Positions 60,624 to 64,000 of a DNA stretch of 64,000 nucleotides are shown in pieces. The stretch lies in assembly GCF_000468095.1 (NCBI RefSeq), contig NZ_ASZC01000003.1, forward strand, positions 1 to 64,000, read 5' to 3'. This stretch comes from Pantoea sp. AS-PWVM4 (lineage in GTDB: Bacteria; Pseudomonadota; Gammaproteobacteria; Enterobacterales; Enterobacteriaceae). The position numbers and the translations under genes were made by a program. Every line of letters starts with the position of its first letter. Within the stretch, counting starts at the first letter, position 1. A model generated the notes under the pieces. The model was not told where the DNA came from. It saw only the letters and a list, made by a program, of their open reading frames with translations, and made no database searches.

Positions 60624-61541
60624 ATGAACTTAAGACGACTGAAATACTTTGTAAAAATCGTCGATATCGGCAGCCTGACTCAGGCAGCAGAAGTGTTGCA
60701 TATTGCGCAGCCCGCGCTTAGCCAGCAGGTTGCTACGCTGGAGAATGAACTTGATCAGCAACTGCTGATCCGCACCAAGCGTGGTGTGACGCCGACGGAA
60801 GCCGGTAAAATTCTTTATGCCCACGCTCGCACCATCCTGCGCCAGTGTGAACAGGCACAGACGGCGGTGATCAATGCTGGTCAGGCGCTGAATGGTCAGG
60901 TTTCGATTGGTCTGGCTCCGGGAACCGCAGCGTCGTCGCTGACCATGCCGCTGCTGCAAACCGTTCGCGAGCAGTACCCGGATGTGCTGGTGTATCTGCA
61001 CGAGAACAGCGGTACGTCGCTGAATGAAAAAGTGATGAACGGTCAGTTGGATATGGCGGTGCTGTATGACCGTGCACCGACGGCGGGCATCAACAGCATT
61101 CCGCTGATGAAAGAAGAACTCTACCTGGTCGGTGCTACTGACTGTCCGGGCGCAACTGTTGATTTGGCCGATGTGGCACAGATGAATCTGTTCCTGCCAC
61201 GCGACTACAGCGCCGTGCGTAAACGCGTGGATGAAGCCTTCTCCCTGCGTCGCCTGAGTGCACGTATTATTGGTGAAATCGAATCGATTTCGACGCTGAC
61301 CGCAGCGGTATCCAGCGGGATGGGTGTGACCGTGCTGCCGGAATCTGCGGCGCGTGCGCTGGTGAGTTCCACCCATGCGTGGATGGCGCGTATCAATAGC
61401 CCATCTCTGAACCTGCCGCTGTCGCTGAACGTGTCGGCGCGCCTGCCACTCTCTCCGTCGGCTCAGGCGGTGAAGAATATCCTGCTGTCGCTGCTGAACA
61501 AGCCGATGGTGGAAGATCGCGAACTGATGCTGGTGAGCTAA
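60624..61541 (+). CDS. nac: Nitrogen assimilation control protein Nac
   Basis: 305 aa from ATG 60624, with GGAGG upstream; an in-frame extension to 60555 crosses the promoter and is rejected. The N-terminus LRRLKYFVKIVDIGSLTQAA, then EVLHIAQPALSQQVATLENE, is nearly that of enterobacterial Nac. The LysR effector domain follows, with SIGLAPGTAASSLTMPLLQ. Nac is made under nitrogen limitation by NtrC and sigma-54 and couples sigma-70 operons to nitrogen status. The NtrC site and RpoN promoter upstream support the call. cbl lies next downstream, as in E. coli. Confidence 0.95.
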   Translation: MNLRRLKYFVKIVDIGSLTQAAEVLHIAQPALSQQVATLENELDQQLLIRTKRGVTPTEAGKILYAHARTILRQCEQAQTAVINAGQALNGQVSIGLAPGTAASSLTMPLLQTVREQYPDVLVYLHENSGTSLNEKVMNGQLDMAVLYDRAPTAGINSIPLMKEELYLVGATDCPGATVDLADVAQMNLFLPRDYSAVRKRVDEAFSLRRLSARIIGEIESISTLTAAVSSGMGVTVLPESAARALVSSTHAWMARINSPSLNLPLSLNVSARLPLSPSAQAVKNILLSLLNKPMVEDRELMLVS

Positions 61542-61613
61542 TAGCGGCTGGATTCGTGCCGGTTCTGTTCGCTTTGGGCTGATGTAGTTGCAGTTCGCCG
61601 GTACGGCGACCGA

Positions 61614-61641
61614 GCAAAGGGTGCCTGGCCGCACCCTTTGC
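61614..61641 (+). terminator. Hairpin after nac
   Basis: GCAAAGGGTGC (61614-61624), loop CTGGCC, GCACCCTTTGC (61631-61641): a perfect 11-bp stem without a T-run. It may be a partial terminator or an mRNA-stabilising stem; read-through into cbl stays possible. Confidence 0.6.
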
Positions 61642-61661
61642 AATCCCAGGCCTCCCGCCAT

Positions 61662-61769
61662 GCGCGATAAATCGCGCCGCTACAATTCAATACCGCCTTT
61701 CACCGCTGCACGACGTTAACTTCGCTGTCATATCATCATTGCTGCCTGCGCGATAAATCGCGCCGCTAC
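61662..61769. repeat. Two reverse-oriented copies of the dispersed palindromic element
   Basis: GCGCGATAAATCGCGCCGC-type copies at 61662-61683 and 61748-61769 lie in the same orientation. A degenerate copy near 61779-61795 leads into the tandem array. Confidence 0.7.
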
Positions 61770-61795
61770 GAGTAATGTGCGGCCATTTATCGCCC

Positions 61796-61895
61796 AATGT
61801 AGCGGCGCGATTTATCGCGCAATGTAGCGGCGTGATTTATCGCGCAATGTAGCGGCGTGATTTATCGCGCAATGTAGCGGCGCGATTTATCGCGC
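61796..61895. repeat. Tandem array of four 25-bp units
   Basis: Units start at 61796, 61821, 61846 and 61871. Each is AATGTAGCGGCG, then C or T, then GATTTATCGCGC. Units one and four have C, units two and three have T. The core is the dispersed palindrome plus an AATGT linker. There are no spacers, so it is not a CRISPR array. It lies between nac and cbl. Confidence 0.9.
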
Positions 61896-62071
61896 AATTA
61901 AGCAAGCAGCAGGCTTTCAGGCGGTGAGTGGGTGGAACCTTCATGAACCAACCTGTCTCCCTCCAATCCCCTTATTACTATTCCGCATAACAAACCGTTT
62001 TTAATTATTTGTTGTACTGCCAGCAACTTCATAACATGGATGAAACAGGGCAGGAATCAGGAGAAAAGGGT

Positions 62072-63031
62072 GTGAATTTCCAGCAACTTAAAATTATACG
62101 CGAAGCAGCCCGTTGCGAGTTCAACCTGACAGAGGTCGCCAATACGCTCTTTACCTCACAATCCGGGGTGAGCCGCCATATACGCGATTTGGAAGATGAG
62201 CTGGGCGTTGAAATTTTCATCCGCCGTGGCAAACGTCTGCTGGGGATGACGGAACCCGGCAAAGCATTGCTGACCATTGCTGAACGCATCCTTGATGAAG
62301 CGGGTAAAGTACGCCGCCTCGCGGATGTGTTTACCAATGAAACCAGCGGGGTGTTGACCATCGCCACCACCCACACGCAGGCGCGTTATAGCCTGCCACG
62401 CGTGATTAAAGCGTTTCGTCAACTCTATCCCAATGTGCGGCTGGAGCTGAACCAGGGATCGCCGCAGGAAATTGTGGCGATGCTGCTGGCGGGTGAAGCG
62501 GATATCGGCATCGCCAGTGAGCAACTGGTGAACAACGCCAGTCTGGCGGCTTTTCCGTGGTTTAGCTGGCATCACTCGCTGCTGGTGCCGCACGATCATG
62601 AATTGTTGCAGAGCGAGCCGGTGTCGCTGGGACAACTAAATCGTTATCCGCTGATCACCTATCGGCAGGGCATCACTGGCCGTTCGCGTGTTGACCGGGC
62701 CTTCCAGGCCGCCGGATTAAAGCCAGACATCGTGCTCAGCGCACAGGATTCTGATGTGGTGAAAACCTATGTCGAACTGGGGCTGGGCGTCGGTATCCTC
62801 GCTGACCAGGCTTGCGACATCTATGATGGCGAAGACCTGGTGAAAATCGATGCACATCATCTGTTCGATGCCAACACCGTATGGCTCGGCCTGAAGCGCG
62901 GCCAGCTGCAACGTAACTATGTCTGGCAGTTCCTCGAACTGTGTAACGCCAACCTGTCGCTGGAAGAGATCAAACGTCAGGCGCTCTCCTACGAAACCGG
63001 CGACGAACCGGCAATCGATTTCCAGATCTAA
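62072..63031 (+). CDS. cbl: LysR-type regulator Cbl (CysB paralogue)
   Basis: 319 aa from GTG 62072, after AGGAG, giving the known Cbl start NFQQLKIIREAARCEFNLTE. Then VANTLFTSQSGVSRHIRDLE (HTH) and IFIRRGKRLLGMTEPGKALL match E. coli Cbl closely. Cbl activates genes for using organosulphur compounds (tau, ssu) during sulphate starvation, antagonised by adenosine phosphosulphate. It is adjacent to nac as in E. coli, where nac read-through affects it. Here 530 bp with repeats separate them. Confidence 0.93.
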   Translation: MNFQQLKIIREAARCEFNLTEVANTLFTSQSGVSRHIRDLEDELGVEIFIRRGKRLLGMTEPGKALLTIAERILDEAGKVRRLADVFTNETSGVLTIATTHTQARYSLPRVIKAFRQLYPNVRLELNQGSPQEIVAMLLAGEADIGIASEQLVNNASLAAFPWFSWHHSLLVPHDHELLQSEPVSLGQLNRYPLITYRQGITGRSRVDRAFQAAGLKPDIVLSAQDSDVVKTYVELGLGVGILADQACDIYDGEDLVKIDAHHLFDANTVWLGLKRGQLQRNYVWQFLELCNANLSLEEIKRQALSYETGDEPAIDFQI

Positions 63032-63038
63032 TCCCCCC

Positions 63039-63062
63039 TGCGCGGCCCATCCGGGCCGCACA
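63039..63062 (+). terminator. Terminator-like hairpin after cbl
   Basis: GCGGCCC (63042-63048), loop ATCC, GGGCCGC (63053-63059), extended by two pairs past a mismatch. An A/T-rich stretch (TAAAATTTCTTTT) follows. Confidence 0.5.
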
Positions 63063-63180
63063 GCATAAAATTTCTTTTCCCGTCGCAAAACGCGTACCTG
63101 TGTTATTTCCCCGTCGCAGAAAAACATCCTGCGCTGTGCCGCCGCGTTACAGTGAAATGACACAGACACAGGGGAAAAGC

Positions 63181-64000
63181 ATGTCGCGTATTCAACTGAA
63201 AGATGCGGAATTACTGCGCCAGCAGGCGTTATTTGGCGGTCGCTGGCAGGATGCGCTGGCAGGGGCAACGCTGCCGGTGATTGATCCTGCAACCCAGGAA
63301 ACGCTGGCCACCATTCCGGCATTGGGTGCTGCCGAAACCGAGCAGGCGATAGATTATGCCGAGTCAGTGCGTATCAGCTGGGGCAAGACCCCGAACGCGA
63401 CCCGCGCGGCGCTGCTGGAAAAGTGGCATCAGCTGATTCTGGACAACGCCGATGACCTGGCCATCATCATGACCGCTGAGCAGGGCAAACCGCTGGCAGA
63501 AGCCAAAGGCGAAGTGTTGTACGGTGCCAGCTTTGTCAAATGGTTTGCCGAAGAGGCGCGGCGTATCTATGGCGACACCATCCCGGCGCCCAGCGAAGAT
63601 CGCCGCATTCTGGTGCTGAAGCAGCCAGTCGGGGTGGCGGCGGCGATTACGCCGTGGAACTTCCCGATTGCGATGATCACCCGCAAAGTGGCCCCGGCGC
63701 TGGCCGCAGGTTGCCCGATTATCGTGAAACCTTCCGAACTGACGCCGCTTTCGGCGCTGGCACTGGCGGTACTGGCGGAGCGCGCCGGATTCCCGAGTGG
63801 GGTGCTTCAGGTGTTGACCGGACTGCCAACTGAAATCGGCAGCACGCTGACTGCCAGCCGCACGGTGCGCAAAATCTCCTTTACCGGCTCCACCCGCGTC
63901 GGGCAATTGCTGATGCAGCAAAGTGCCGACAGCATCAAACGCCTGAGTCTCGAACTGGGTGGTAACGCGCCGCTGATCATCTTTGATGATGCTGATTTAG
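63181..64000 (+). CDS. gabD: Succinate-semialdehyde dehydrogenase-like aldehyde dehydrogenase (GabD type), 5' part
   Basis: The first 273 codons are present; the gene is cut by the window end. It begins SRIQLKDAELLRQQALFGGR and continues with the aldehyde dehydrogenase motifs ITPWNFPIAMITRKVAPALA, GCPIIVKPSELTPLSALALA, ISFTGSTRVG and RLSLELGGNAPLIIFDDADL. The general-base glutamate of LELGG is visible; the catalytic cysteine lies beyond the edge. GabD oxidises succinate semialdehyde to succinate with NAD(P) in GABA or related catabolism. Placement beside nac and cbl hints at nitrogen control, but no site is seen in the 149-bp gap. Confidence 0.85.
   Translation, partial: MSRIQLKDAELLRQQALFGGRWQDALAGATLPVIDPATQETLATIPALGAAETEQAIDYAESVRISWGKTPNATRAALLEKWHQLILDNADDLAIIMTAEQGKPLAEAKGEVLYGASFVKWFAEEARRIYGDTIPAPSEDRRILVLKQPVGVAAAITPWNFPIAMITRKVAPALAAGCPIIVKPSELTPLSALALAVLAERAGFPSGVLQVLTGLPTEIGSTLTASRTVRKISFTGSTRVGQLLMQQSADSIKRLSLELGGNAPLIIFDDADL

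Noticed and set aside
60630..61661. 343-codon minus-strand frame opposite nac
   Set aside because: nac has its own promoter, enhancer and ribosome-binding site on the plus strand. The antisense product is His/Gln/Arg-rich and not protein-like.
61796..61895. Possible CRISPR array (regular short repeats)
   Set aside because: The 25-bp units abut each other with no unique spacers, and no cas gene is present. The unit is the dispersed palindrome.

Overview
The window looks like a chromosomal segment from a gamma-proteobacterium of the order Enterobacterales, most likely an Erwiniaceae member such as Pantoea or Erwinia. The evidence is a clear nac-cbl gene pair close to a tRNA-Asn gene (the arrangement known from E. 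coli), an enterobacterial-type type VI secretion system (T6SS) locus, and many copies of a short palindromic element around GCGCGATAAATCGCGC. The genus is an inference from gene content only.

Layout. 1-8076: the tail of an IS110-type transposase, then housekeeping and accessory enzymes. These are a ketopantoate reductase-like protein, a second elongation factor G, a PhnD-like binding protein overlapping a fatty-acid desaturase, a luciferase-like flavin oxidoreductase, and a glutathione S-transferase divergent from a LysR regulator. 8190-14498: one giant AT-rich gene (2102 codons) of unrecognised family with an HEXXH zinc-protease motif near its C-terminus. It ends 75 bp from the 3' end of a tRNA-Asn gene, a classic island insertion site. 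14993-21017: a Gfo/Idh/MocA dehydrogenase, a GT8 glycosyltransferase, an aldonolactone-oxidase-like flavoprotein, a TetR regulator, and a MetNI-type transporter lacking its binding protein.

21977-55290: a complete T6SS in one orientation. Part one runs lipoprotein, tssJ, tssK, tssL, tssM, tagF, tssA, tssB, tssC, hcp. A 2.3-kb interruption follows, holding three small Sec-exported proteins, a duplicated gene fragment and palindromic repeats. Part two runs tagH (FHA), pppA (phosphatase), an exported protein, tagJ, tssE, tssF, tssG, clpV, ppkA (kinase), vgrG, an Eag-type chaperone, a PAAR-Rhs effector with a WHH-type nuclease tip, and a probable immunity gene. The kinase, phosphatase and FHA proteins point to post-translational control of firing. 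The chaperone, Rhs effector and immunity protein form an antibacterial delivery module.

55291-64000: a toxin-antitoxin remnant whose toxin is internally deleted, a second identical tRNA-Asn, a three-gene sugar ABC importer, nac with a readable sigma-54 promoter and NtrC site, a tandem array of the palindromic element, cbl, and the start of a succinate-semialdehyde dehydrogenase-like gene cut by the window end.

The most interesting unexplained items are the giant HEXXH protein beside the tRNA-Asn, the exported-protein islet behind hcp, and the nested palindrome between the TetR gene and the flavoprotein. No search was run, so family assignments rest on motif and sequence recognition alone.
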